Assembly: GCA_007922225.1 (NCBI GenBank)
Contig: ML679974.1
Location: 4,019,105-4,083,104, forward strand
Direction of reading: 5' to 3'
DNA: 64,000 bases
From: Emydura subglobosa
Lineage: Eukaryota > Chordata > Testudines > Chelidae
Made by a program: the position numbers and the translations under genes. The number at the start of each line of letters is the position of its first letter. Position 1 is the first letter of the stretch. A model generated the notes under the pieces. It was not told the origin of the DNA. It searched no databases and saw only the letters and a program-made list of their open reading frames with translations. Below, piece by piece: positions 1 to 10,720 of this stretch.

Positions 1-770
1 TTGAACAAAAAAGTTCGTAATATAACAAAATCTGCTCAATTCACAAACCAAAAAAAAAAAAAGGATTCAATTGGCTGAACAAACTGCTACAAAGAGTTTG
101 CCCAGCTCTAGAGTGAAATATAAGTCTTTTCTTATTTAAGGACACATTTCATCAGTCGGTACTGGAAAATATTATATAATTTAGGTGATAGGGACAAAAG
201 GGGCACTTGCTTATGTATGAAAAGTTAATTAATATTTATTGGAAATGGGCTTCTCCTTATGAACCTTTCCATTCTGGTTGTACTGTTTATATAGTTGTTT
301 TTCTGATGGGCCTTCCTTTTATATTTTCCATCTGTTCTAAAATCCAGCTACAGAATTAGGTGGAGAGGGCTATCTCCTAAAATAGACTGAGGGGCCTTTG
401 TACCATATACAGATAAATTATTGTACTTGTGGGGATGATAGCTTTTGACACTCATATCGGTAAAGGGTGTGAAGGGTTTGTGTGGTTGTGCACCTCAGAT
501 TATTGTTGAAATAATGAAAGCTGGACAATTTTTTTCATTCCAACCATTTTTATTTTTAATGAAAAATGGCCTTTTTTAAAAAGTGAAAACTTTCACAAAA
601 CCCTTTTTGTTTTTCTAAATTTTTCCATCAACCTTGAACATTTCTGGGGTCTTTTTTGTCTTCATATTTTCTGCCATGGAGTACAACAGAGTGGATGTCT
701 AGGGTGGTTCACACTCCCTCCCAGCCTCCATTCCTTTTCAATTTCTTAATTCTTCTTTTGCTGTTTGAAA
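1..770. other. Unassigned AT-rich DNA
   Basis: No gene or clear mobile element is visible. The stretch is AT-rich with long A and T runs. Around 500-650 there are GAAAAAT/ATTTTTC-rich words of the kind found in decayed MITEs, but I could not pair two ends. Confidence 0.4.
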
Positions 771-935
771 AGTTAGAATAGAATAGAATAGAATAGAACA
801 TCCTCAATGTTTGGAGATGCTACAAAGCAGCAAAAGGAAAAAGTAAACAAAACTCTGCCATTCTAACTTTTCAAAAGTTGGAGAAGTTTTGAACAGGGAA
901 TAGCAGAATTAGAGTTTTGTTTTGTTTTTTTCCAC
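760..935. repeat. Fold-back inverted repeats
   Basis: TTTGAAAAGTTAGAAT near 764 is matched in reverse complement by ATTCTAACTTTTCAAA near 860. A second pair, ACAAAACTCT near 849 and AGAGTTTTGT near 910, lies close by. Together they look like a decayed hairpin MITE, but no target duplication was found. Confidence 0.3.
775..798. repeat. (GAATA)n microsatellite
   Basis: Several head-to-tail copies of the pentamer GAATA directly follow GAAAAGTTA. Confidence 0.85.
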
Positions 936-970
936 TCTAACTTATCAAACATAGAGGAAGATTGGACAAA

Positions 971-1018
971 GTGGCTGACTTAGAGAGTGGCTGACTTAGA
1001 GAGTGGCTGCTCTAGAGA
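971..1018. repeat. 16-bp tandem repeat, three copies
   Basis: GTGGCTGACTTAGAGA occurs at 971-986 and 987-1002. A third copy at 1003-1018 has substitutions (GTGGCTGCTCTAGAGA). Confidence 0.85.
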
Positions 1019-1921
1019 GTAATTGAAAGCAGTTTGTGGAGAATATCTGATATTTGAGCTCTGTTGGTTAGTTGAAATTGGATGCATCAGTAACACTCTG
1101 CAGCAAAATTGGGTCCATTCCCAAGTGAAAATGGATTAAAATGTGTCATTTTTCAAACAAAGATGATTATTTCATTGAAAACACATGAAAATTTGCATGT
1201 TCACATGTTTCCAATATGTAAACAAGCTTTTTTTTTTAGGAAAAAAAAAAGCAAATAAAGCAAATTTTAAAGGGAAGCAAAATTGCAAAAATGAAAGCAA
1301 AAGAGTTCATGTGAAATTATGTGATACAAAAATTGTGAATTTGGAAGATCTTCGATTTAACTTTTAAGTTGTGGATGCTGAATATTCTATGAGCTTATAT
1401 TTTTGGATTCTCAGAAAATTTCAATACAAGTTTTTAAAAAACGAATCCACTTTTCTCACAGGTCAGCACAATGCATCTTGTCATTATTACTGAAATAGTA
1501 ATACGCACGTTGTCATATCTTTAACTAACGTAGTGACAACCCATAAAACTTGCAGCACCTGATCAATGCATTTAATGTATCCTGCAGCAGTTAACAATCC
1601 AGCTGTTGTGCATTATTGCTTCTGTGAATCATATACTTAATTTTAAATGAGGTGGTTAAATATTTGTGGTATTCACTTAGATAATAAAGGAAAAATATTC
1701 TGTTTGTGATTTCAGTTGTTTAGCTGGAATTAAATCTTTTTTCTTCATCTAGAGAGCTCAGGGCATAACTTTGGGAAAGACAACTAATGCCAGAAGATAA
1801 ATATACTATTCTTTCTAATGCTTTCTGTTTAAAATTTAAGACTAGAGAAAAATCTAACATAGAAGTCCTATAAATATTTAGAAAAAAAAACCTTAAGGAA
1901 ACAAGATTAAAGCCCCCACAT
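1019..1921. other. Unassigned DNA
   Basis: AT-rich with short open frames only. The 60-codon frame at 1185-1367 is lysine-rich because of A runs and shows no coding signature. No repeat family was recognised. Confidence 0.5.
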
Positions 1922-2035
1922 TAGAATCATATACTCAAAGAAATATAGGGCTAGAAGGGACCTCAAGAGGGAATCTAGTCCATCCCACCACAGAATGAGA
2001 GAGGCAGGATTAAGTATACTTAGACCCGGTATGTT
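1922..2035 (-). mobile_element. CR1 LINE 3' fragment
   Basis: The segment begins with TAGAATCATA and continues with GGGCTAGAAGGGACCTCAAG and ATCTAGTCC. This is the reverse complement of the CR1 3' end (GGACTAGATGACCTC...CCTTCCAAC...ATGATTCTA). Only about 110 bp of the 3' UTR remain, so it is a severely 5'-truncated old copy on the minus strand. Confidence 0.75.
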
Positions 2036-2117
2036 TCCGAAGGAGAAGGTGAAAGTTAGACAGTGATGACTGTTTTGTCAATTATTATTTTCTCAAATAA
2101 AAGTAGTCTGTTATACC

Positions 2118-2141
2118 TTTTTTTTTTTTGGGGGGGGGGGG
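2118..2141. repeat. T12-G12 homopolymer junction
   Basis: Twelve T are followed directly by twelve G, then a purine-rich, G-rich stretch (AAGAGGAGCGGAGGGGG). This is low-complexity sequence that could form a G-quadruplex and is prone to slippage and assembly error. Confidence 0.9.
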
Positions 2142-2999
2142 AAGAGGAGCGGAGGGGGATAGATGTATTAGCAGTCTTAATTATTTTTAAATAGGCAAGT
2201 GCCTGTGGTATCATCACTTCAAACTTCCACCAGGCAAAATTCAGGTTTTAGAGTCCTGTGAAATCCTGCCTTTCATCTTTTCTTCACTACACTGACTGAG
2301 CCATTCCATGGACAGCTTTTTCAATGAATTAACAAACTTGGGCTGAAGCAAAATACGATGTTTCAACTGAAAACAGTTTACAAAGCATTCTCGGGGTTTC
2401 ATCTTTTTTCAGAAATGGATCCAAAATGTCTGCTACACGTGATGTCACATGAAGTGGAGTGACCATTGCAAAGCAGTGTTTACAAACACTTGGAACGCTT
2501 TGGTTCCACCGGGCTCGTGCTTTTTAAATTTGTTTTATCTTGAGCATTATTGTCTGCACAAATGTGTGAGGAATTGCTATTTTTAGTGTAAGGGCCTATA
2601 TTCCCGTATGACAAGGGGTTCTCTGTGTGATTGCAGGTAGTCATTATTTGCATCAGAAGCGCTAACTCCGTGTTTGAATTATATTTTAGCTTGGAAATGA
2701 CTCTGCCCCAAAACACTGATATCTTTTGCAAGAATTCTGTAATGAGCTCTGCACAGAGGCAGACCTTAAGCCCATTCACATGAAGATCCATTGAAGTGCA
2801 GAGCTCATTTCATAATTGAGGCTATAAATTCAAAGGATTGGGAGAATTTCTGGCACTTTTCACATGACATCTTGGCTGTAATGAAATAAGGCTCTTCTGT
2901 CCTTGATGTTACTCCTGATGGACAAATCCTGGAGAATTCAATAGGAATGAAACTACAAAGGATCTATAGAAATGTTATGATGTTTTACAGAATTTACAC
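2142..2999. other. Unassigned, possibly conserved non-coding DNA
   Basis: No repeat family was recognised. From about 2240 to 2880 the sequence is of mixed, complex composition without low-complexity decay. A 103-codon frame on the minus strand (2480-2791) has no recognisable domain and is treated as chance. Conservation cannot be judged from one sequence. Confidence 0.3.
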
Positions 3000-3009
3000 T
3001 ATAAACCAA

Positions 3010-3225
3010 CAGAATAAAATAATTATCATCATTTATATTTTTGTAGCATCTTTAGACCCCTACCATGACAAGCCACTGATCTCACATATAGTGATAGACA
3101 GTCCATGCCCCAAAGATCTTACAATTTAATTAGGCAAGGAAGCAAATAATGGAAGTGAAAACAGGGGAACTGGGAAGTGAAAAGATCAAGGTCGCACAGC
3201 AGGTCAATGGCCGAGCCAGCATAAG
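3010..3225 (-). mobile_element. MIR/L2-type SINE relic
   Basis: The words GACAGTCCATGCCCCAAAG and ATCTTACAATTTAATTAGGC, followed by AAGGTCGCACAGCAGGTCA and GGCCGAGCCAG, match the antisense layout of widespread amniote MIR/CORE-SINE copies (antisense core AAGGTCACACAGC, GCAGAGCC). It is old and diverged. Strand is assigned by comparison with the MIR consensus. Confidence 0.55.
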
Positions 3226-3706
3226 AAATGTTGTTATAACTGGGCCTACAAACTTATTTGTAAGCTTAACTGTGAAAAATAATAAAAGTTTATAAAATGC
3301 CACAATAACCTATAACAATAAATGTTAATGGGAAAAGGTATAAAAGGGTGCCAAAAAGACTTGGTTTGTTCAAACAAAAACCTACTAACATAATTCAAGG
3401 CCTGTGTTAAAATCATGGTTGGTAAACAAGAAAAGCATGGGACTGGAAATCAATTAACCAAATTGGTGTGTCAGAAATTAGGCCTAATTGGTGAAGAAAA
3501 TAATGTGGGATGGGCTATTTTGCCCTTCATTCCCTTTTGGGGTGCTTAAAAAAAAAAAACTTTCAGGGAAAAAAAAATCAAAAAGCTGTCTGATAACTAT
3601 TGGTTGGGACCTGGGTGACCCAGAAGGAGCAAACTTTACCATTATCACTACCATCCCCACTATTTTCTGGGACCCCAGAATCCACTGTAACATTGTTGGG
3701 CCTTTC
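3226..3706. other. Unassigned DNA
   Basis: A- and T-rich with poly-A runs near 3548 and 3570. Two overlapping frames on opposite strands (3484-3757) are short and unassigned. Confidence 0.4.
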
Positions 3707-3992
3707 GGGTATGTCTATCCTGCAATTAGATATCTGCGGCTAGCCCATACCAGCTGACTTGGGTTTGCGGGGCTTTGGCTAAGGGACTGTTTAATTGTGA
3801 TGTAGACATGCAGACTCAGGCTGGAGCCCAGGCTCTGGGACCCTGAGAGGGAGGAGGGTCCTAAAACCTGAGCTCCAAGCTGAGCCCAAACATGTGAACT
3901 GCAATTAAACAGCCTCTTAGCCCAATCCCCTCAAGCCCAAGTCAGCTGGCCCGGGCCAGCTGCAGGTGTCTAATTGCAGTGTAGACATATCT
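3707..3992. mobile_element. Palindromic MITE with long terminal inverted repeats
   Basis: The left end reads TATGTCTATCCTGCAATTAG. The right end, in reverse complement, reads TATGTCTACACTGCAATTAG. Inverted similarity continues inward through CCAGCTGACTTGGG on the left and CCAGCTGACTTGGGCTTGAG on the right. A second inner pair around GTTTAATTG / CAATTAAAC makes most of the 286 bp a fold-back. There is no transposase frame. The pattern matches abundant turtle/amniote fold-back MITEs. The superfamily (hAT or Harbinger) is not settled because no clean target duplication was found. Confidence 0.75.
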
Positions 3993-4505
3993 GTACTGTC
4001 CTGTCCTGAAAGAAGTCCTGAGCAGATTAGCTCAGACAGAGGGACCCAAATAACATCACCTCCTCCATCGGCTGCAGCTAAATTCCAGTTACCACCAGTG
4101 ATGTGACACTGCTTCCTACTGTCACACACCACCTCCTGTGTGCTCATTTCCTTCCTCACCTTATTTCTTCTCTTTCCTAGCCCTCTCCTTTTTCTTTCTT
4201 TCTAACAACAGACTAGCTCAGCCAGCCAACCTAGTGTATTCTGCAATGCTGCTGTGGTTTTGTGACCAAAAAGGCAGCTAAAAGCAATGCGCTGTACAGT
4301 TTGCCAGGTCTTGAAGTGGCAGATAAAATCCATGTGCCCTACCTGTGTTTCTTCCTCAGCAAGGTTGCAAGTGAAAGTCAGCCCAGAGACAGAGGTTGCA
4401 TTTTCTACCTTTGACGTTCTTTTATCTCCCCTTGTGTGTGTGTGTGTCTTGTTTTGTCACTTAGGAAGCTGTATCAGACTTTAACAACAATATTTCCAGC
4501 TCATT
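3993..4505. other. Unassigned DNA with (GT)n tract
   Basis: Pyrimidine-rich at 4150-4205 (CTTTCC/TTTCTTTCTT) and a short (GT)n run at about 4432-4449. No gene seen. Confidence 0.5.
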
Positions 4506-4870
4506 TCATAGAATCATAGAAAGATAGGGCTTGAGAGGAATTTAAGAGGTCATCTAGTCCCCTGTGCTGATGCAGAACTGAATATACCAAGGCCATCCCC
4601 TAACAAGTGTTTGTCAAACTTGTTCTTTAAAACCTCCAAAGACGGGCATTCCACAACATCCCTTAAAAGCCAATTCCAATGCTAAAATATCCTTACAGTC
4701 AGAAAGTTTTTCCTAATATCTAATCTAAATCTCTTTTGCTGCAGATTAAGCTCATTACTTTTTGTCCTACCTACACAGAAAACAATTGAACCCTTTCTCT
4801 TTCTCTTAACATATTTTAAAACTATTATCTGCCCACTGTATCTGAAATAAAGTAGATGGTTGCTACCCAT
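4506..4870 (-). mobile_element. CR1 LINE 3' fragment
   Basis: It starts with CATAGAATCATAGAA (the CR1 tail in reverse complement), then GAGGTCATCTAGTCC, CAAACTTGTTCTTTAAAACC and TTCCTAATATCTAATCTAAA. These are typical of the antisense CR1 3' UTR and C-terminal coding region. The minus-strand peptide near 4690-4860 ends in the usual CR1 C-terminal style (LDIRKNFL). Truncated at its 5' side and full of indels. Confidence 0.8.
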
Positions 4871-5844
4871 CCTGCCAATGAGCAGCAGGATACAGACTAG
4901 AGGTTTAGATACTAGAAAGATACTAGAGTTTAATATTTCAATTTATGCATTGCTGTTTATTCTAAAATGGATGCAGCGTATGTTTTTAAAATTTATCCCG
5001 AGTAATCGCTGTTATTCCCCTTCCCTCACAACTGTACCTGATACTCTAGCTCATAGTTTTACTTGCCCTAGCCTAAAAGTGTTAAAATAGAACCTCAGGA
5101 CTTTTAAACAAGCCCAAATCAATGTTAATTTAAACAGCTTAATCTAATATGCCACTTTGGATTCCTGTACACTGATATTTGCTCAGTGCCTTGATTTGCT
5201 TCCAGTGGTTTAAAATAACCACCTTGATGACTTGGTGCAATTTTCTTGGAAGGTTTAAATTAGAAAGCTGAGCTCCACTGAAGCCAACTTACACAGTGAA
5301 TTCTGTTATATTATTAATGTCATCTGATATCAAGATTAGCTCCCACTCAGTACTAAATCTATTTTAATATCACTTGTCCTCTCCTGAATGTGTCAGATTC
5401 CAACCTGAGCTACACTGTATTGCAGTTTTCTATTATGATTTTTACAGATTTGTTCAGAGGATTCCATTTGCCTTATATAACATAAAAGACATCTTCAGTG
5501 ATAGGAAGAGAAACAGAGTGTCATGTAGTACAATAGCACTTCTGAATTTTCTCTTTTCCTGTGATAAATAAGGAGTTCTGCAGGAAATGCTACGTGATCA
5601 TATAATTGGGACTTTGAATCATTACCTCCCCTGTACTTTTTCATTTTCTCTTTGGCCATTCTAAAGATAGTCTCCTCTATTTTTAAGGTCACTGGACTGG
5701 TATGAAGATGAGAAGTACTGTCAGGGGCAGATACACTGGTGCAGCTCTTCTCTCACATTGTCTGATGTTGATCACCATAGCAGATGGATGTCTTTCTAAG
5801 AGATACAGCCACAATTTTTTCCACTAAATGTAGGAATCATTGGG
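4871..5844. other. Unassigned DNA
   Basis: No repeat or gene recognised. Short frames on both strands (5374-5692) overlap each other and lack a coding signature. Confidence 0.4.
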
Positions 5845-5905
5845 TGAAGTCTGTGACCTGTGTTATGCAGGAGGTCAGACTAGATGATCATCGGGGGGCA
5901 GCAAG
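5845..5905 (+). mobile_element. CR1-like 3' end fragment
   Basis: GACCTGTGTTATGCAGGAGG followed by TCAGACTAGATGATCAT is the common 3'-terminal word set of a CR1-like LINE in sense orientation. The usual continuation (GGTCCCTTCTGGCC) is lost or diverged. Confidence 0.55.
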
Positions 5906-6856
5906 ATCAGTGGAATTCTGTTTTTAGTAGCTGATCCAGCCCTGAACATCATTACATAGCTCCATGTGGAGTCAGGGAGAAAACCTATGAGTAGGACAAG
6001 AAATTAGGAAAGGAAAAGTAATCTGAAATTAGAGATTGAGCCCAAAGGAACTAAAACAGAGGGGAAAAATTAAATTCTACATAAAGATCTTAGCTGACAC
6101 ATGGCAGGGGCTAGGTCTTCAGCAATACTGAAGTGAAATTGTTGGGGGGGCGGATTTTAAGGTTTAAAATGATTTCAAACTATTCAGTGCCACTTTGGGG
6201 TTTCTCTCTATTTCTCTTACATTTTGTACATTTTGTTTACCATCAGGAAGCACCACTGCAACTGTTCTTGTTGAATTTGCTCAGGGCAATGTCAGAATGT
6301 CACCACCCGAATGGTTCATCAGACTTACTCATGCTGCTGTCAGTCATGCCAGGAGCAGATCACTTATTGTAAGGCAAGACAACCTGCAATATACTTATAG
6401 CCATATATCCGCCCCAACAGTGACAAGCTGATATCTTCACCAGAGTGACTGCAGCAGCTGACAAATTCACAGTTCAGTTATTACCCAGCTTTAACTGCTT
6501 CCTTGCTGTAATAAAGTACTAAGTATATGATGCTTGATGTGAACACCGGTCTGCTTGGAACATCCCATCTCGACTCACTAATGACACCATAGGGGGGTTA
6601 TAATGCTGAGCAGTATGGAGTAGCTTAAATAAAATTTGGAATAAAATACAGCAAAAGTGAGTGGATGGAGGCTCTAATGCAGCCTGTGGAATGTTCTGTC
6701 CAGCACGAGCATATTCATTCATTATGCATGGGTGGTATGCAATTGGATTGCATACAATTTACCATCTGCCTCCACAGGAAATGGCATCAAGCTCCTAACA
6801 CGTGGGATAGCTCCAGGGGGTTCTGTATGAATACTTTGCCTGACAATCGTTGGAAT
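5906..6856. other. Unassigned DNA
   Basis: Two overlapping 78-79 codon frames at 6133-6431 and a 79-codon frame at 6665-6904 have no recognisable domain. No repeat family recognised. Confidence 0.4.
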
Positions 6857-7140
6857 GAGATGTCTCACCCTGCCTTGCTAATTGCATATCGTAAGTCAAC
6901 TTGACTGTCATATACTTAGCCATAACAACAAGTTGAGGCTAGTGAAGCATGAGTACAGATCATCATTACAGAGAGAGAGATAAGGAAGCTTGAACTGAAA
7001 AATAAATGTAGGTTTAAAACAAGGATCACAGGGAGGCAGAAGTCTGGCAGTCTCAAATAGGTCCAATAAATAATAATTTATCATGCAATAAAAATGAACA
7101 CCCAGGAGTACAAAACAGAGAACTGTAACTTTAAATAGAC
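6857..7140. repeat. Tandem/segmental repeat, copy A
   Basis: This 284-bp unit runs from GAGATGTCTCACCCTGCC to ACTTTAAATAGAC. It recurs at 9123-9352 and in part at 8996-9115. Shared words include TCATATACTTAGCCATAACA, AAACAAGGATCACAGGGAGG and AGGTCCAATAAATAAT. Copy A carries about 20 extra bases (AAAAATAAATGTAGGTTT region). Confidence 0.85.
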
Positions 7141-8145
7141 ATTAAATAGGAGTCAATAAACCACTAAGCAAGGAAAATTCTATTTTCATGGTCATGACCT
7201 TTGCAATAAAATACAAATACTCTAAAATGCACAAAATAGAACATTGTATCATCAGAAAAGATCTGTGTCCCATAAGAAGTCTACAGGGCCCCAATTCTAC
7301 AATCTGTCTCCATAAATATTATTTACACACCTAAGCTGAGCTGCATGCAGGATTGGAACCTAAGTATTTTGTCAAGTGAGTTGTAAATCAGCTGATTTGA
7401 ATTGGCATTACATTACACTGAGAAAGGACATACTGGATCCAATCCTGCATCCCTAGTTCAGGCAAAACTCCCTTGTGACTGTATGTAAACGCAGTATACA
7501 GAGTCATTAGCAATCACTTCTGAAGGCCAATGCAAAAGGATAGCAGAAAAAAACCAGAAGAAAGGAAAAGGGAGATGGCGGTGGGGAGACACTAGATGAG
7601 CTCAGAGAGTAATTTGCTTAGGAATAATGCAAGTTCACTATCTGGAGCACACAGCAGGGACACTTCTCTAATGACTCTTCTAAAAATCCTGGAGCACCTG
7701 AGGAGCAACAAAAGAGGAAGCATGAGATCAACTATATAGGAAATCCTGACCCAAATCTTTACCTAAATAGTATGAATGAATAATTCAGTTTATTTATTTA
7801 TTTCAGCTTTTAAATGAAATGTCTATAAATCTCTGTGGGTACATTTACAATAAAGAATATATGCAAGTCTTTCCTCACACACTACAATCCCTGCAATTTC
7901 AAGGCAGGTGGGTAGTGACTCCTTTCAGGGTCCTCCCCTCAGGAGTCGGAAGGAAGTGGTTTAGAGGTGAAGGGGAAGACATCACCCTTGCTGTTGGCAG
8001 AGAAGTAAGGCTCAGATAAGCCATTTGCCCCAGTGATAAGTCAGTGGTTTATGTGTTAAACTCTTTCTACTTATCCCTTCTTTCAGTATCACATAAACAG
8101 GCCACAGAAGCTGGTAACTGGATGTGCAGGCATAATAGTGTGCAT
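7141..8145. other. Unassigned DNA between repeat copies
   Basis: No gene recognised. The stretch separates copy A from the other two copies of the 6.86-9.35 kb repeat. Confidence 0.4.
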
Positions 8146-8345
8146 TTGTGCAGCAGACAGGTGTCTGGCTCCCCTGGAAGTTCACTGCTGGGCCTCAATT
8201 GCAGAGCAGATGTTAACTGGCATGGATGGAGGAGTGAGGGAATGATGTTTGGATCTGCATGCATTTGGCCCATATGTAAGCAGCCAGTTCCCCTGGCAGT
8301 TCACAGCTGGGCCTCTGTGGTGAGGGAAATCTGAGTTGGAATGGC
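8146..8345. repeat. Degenerate duplicated segment
   Basis: TGGCTCCCCTGGAAGTTCAC followed by TGCTGGGCCTC at about 8165-8198 recurs as GTTCCCCTGGCAGTTCAC plus AGCTGGGCCTC at about 8286-8315. This gives a weak direct repeat with a period near 120 bp. Confidence 0.5.
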
Positions 8346-8995
8346 AAGAGATGTTCTGGGACTAGCTGAGGCCCCTCTGACACTCTTTAGCAGCTGGGAA
8401 GCAGCCACCTGAAATGATTATTGTACACCTGGATGAAATCCCCTGGAATTTTGTTAGTGGATTAATTTAATCATCAGGGCACAGAGAGATTTAGGACAGA
8501 ACCAGAACCTTTTCCCATCAGTGACTGTAAATGGTTCTGAAATGCTGCAGTGATGGATATGCCAGGGAGTTGCCAGGCCTCCATGGGCTGAGAAGACCAC
8601 AAGACATATGAAGCATTTGGTAAGGGGATAGTCAGTAATAACCCACCAAAAATATCATATTTGGTATCTGAATCATTCAGGCATTGGGGTTATTTCTCTG
8701 ATGAGAGAGTGGATACATTTTTGGCTGATGTTAGGGAGGGAACTGTTAACTATCTGGGAACCTGACTGGAGACGGGGGGAGAACACCCAAGCTCATTGCT
8801 GGTGCCTCTTGTGTCAGGTGTCTAGTGAAGGTACTTGTTCCATATGGGGTCTGGTTCTCTGATAAACTGGAACTGGAAGGCTGGGGAACAGTGCTGGAGT
8901 TCTTCATGTCTGGTACAGTGTGGAGACAACCTCCTTTCCTCACCCACTTTACCCTCAGACAAAAGACGGCAGAGTTTGAAGGAGGGCAGAATTTA
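8346..8995. other. Unassigned DNA
   Basis: No gene or repeat family recognised. Two opposing frames (8746-9069 and 8825-9058) overlap each other and run into repeat copy B. Confidence 0.4.
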
Positions 8996-9115
8996 AGCTT
9001 GAAACAAGGATCACAGGGAGGCAGGAGTCTGGCAATCTCAACTAGGTCCAATAAATAATCATTTATCATTCAATAAAAAATGAACAGAACATAGAACTAT
9101 GACTTTAAATAAGAC
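8996..9115. repeat. Tandem/segmental repeat, copy B (partial)
   Basis: This matches the second half of copy A: AGCTTGAAACAAGGATCACA, then GGTCCAATAAATAATCATTT, ending ACTTTAAATAAGAC. It abuts copy C head-to-tail, so B and C are tandem neighbours. Confidence 0.8.
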
Positions 9116-9122
9116 TTTGAAT

Positions 9123-9352
9123 GAGATATCTCACCCTGCCTCGCTAATTGTATACCATAAGTCAATTTGACGGTCATATACTTAGCCATAACAATAAACT
9201 GAGGCTAGTGAAGCATGGGTACACATCATCACTACAGAGAAAAAGATAAGGAAACTTGAAACAAGGATCACAAGGAGGCAGGAGTTTGGCAATCTCAAAT
9301 AGGTCCAATAAATAATCATTTATCATGCAATAAAAATTAACAGTTAGGAGTA
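9123..9352. repeat. Tandem/segmental repeat, copy C
   Basis: It starts GAGATATCTCACCCTGCC, continues with TCATATACTTAGCCATAACA, and ends in TTATCATGCAATAAAAAT. It lacks the 20-base extra block of copy A and so is closer to B in structure. Confidence 0.85.
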
Positions 9353-10604
9353 CAAGCAACAGGCTGAGGGCCAGTTGTGGAATGGTGGAGGGCTGATGGC
9401 AGCCCTCTACTACATGGAAATGAATAAGGAAGAGATAATGACCCACAGTTATTGCTGGTAGTTCCTAGATGAGGTAAGTTTATAAAGTTGCAGCCTAATT
9501 AAACCACATCCCTTACACCATGTCTGTCTTTCTTCGTGTTCAGAACAACTGCCTGTTCATGTTAAAACACTACTTCCCATAGCCATCTTATCCTCCGAGC
9601 CCACCCCCTCTCCTTGAAGGCCTGGGACAGTAAGTGGTATATTTGAGGGCCACTCAATCACTCTGACAGCTTTCCTCTTCAACTGAGCTAAGGGGTTTCC
9701 ACCTGCAAATTTTTTGCTTATTTCCACTGCTGATAACGTAACCTTAGATGATAGAATTGCTATGCCAGCAGTGATGGGAAACTTACAGGGCCAAATGCTC
9801 CACTGGCACAATTTCACTGACATTAGGCCAGCACAGAATTTGGCCCAGTCTAGACCAGATTCCAGTGCAAAATACTGGTCTACAGAGACACAAACTACAA
9901 GTACATATTCAGTAGGCTGTAGCATTCCTGCTTCATTTTTTTCTAAGCCAAATACTTTGACTGTAAGTGCCTATACATTTCAATTCATAGTAAGAAAAGA
10001 AAAAAGAGCAACTTCCAGTTTTGTAAATTAATGCATTTTTCCTTTAAAAAACACTCATAATTTAACTTTAGGTTCATGTGGTAGAGATTACTGTCAAAAC
10101 AGAAAGTTTCAAATAATATCATTTTAAAAGATTAAAGTTTATGCAAGTATCAGGAAGGCCTCTCATTAGGTAGTTAATGGTGTGTGGCATCTTGATAATG
10201 TTAATTAGCCTTCCCAGACACATTATATAAATGCGGTGGCATATAAATAAGTATAGAGTAATGCATCTAATTTTATTTTCATTTCCCAAAATATCAAATA
10301 TTCTTAACAATATCAAATGTAAAATGTAATGTTACAATATTTACATGTCTATCCCTCATTTCACAGCAGATTTTTTTTTCTTTTACTGTTTGAAAAATTA
10401 TTTAGGGTGCACAACTTGACACACTGGAATACCCACCCTTGGAAAGTCAGGCCCCTTTTTCCCTCAATTTGGACATCCCAAAATCACAAGTAAGTTCTGA
10501 AAATCTTGGTCTTATAGTCTTATTGGGATGTGCCCAACACAGTAGTCTGAATGATATTCAATTTATCCATCTCCATAGTACTGTGGGCTGAATCATCTAT
10601 GTTG
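9353..10604. other. Unassigned DNA
   Basis: Frames of 122 codons (-, 9557-9925) and 105 codons (+, 9714-10031) overlap on opposite strands. Neither has a recognisable domain. No repeat family recognised. Confidence 0.4.
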
Positions 10605-10720
10605 CTATTTCTTAGATTGTAAGATCTTTGGGGCAAAATCCATGCCTCCATAAGTGTTTGTCCCATTCTAATCCTGATCAGAGCTTCTGAACACTACTGT
10701 AAGACCCACTACTGTGATTC
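10605..10720 (+). mobile_element. L2/MIR-type 3' tail relic
   Basis: TTAGATTGTAAGATCTTTGG followed by GGCAAAATCC and a CTAATCCTGATCAGAGCTTC stretch follows the order of the common amniote L2-like tail (AGATTGTAAGCTCTTTGGGGCAGGGAC...). The copy is strongly diverged. Confidence 0.45.
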
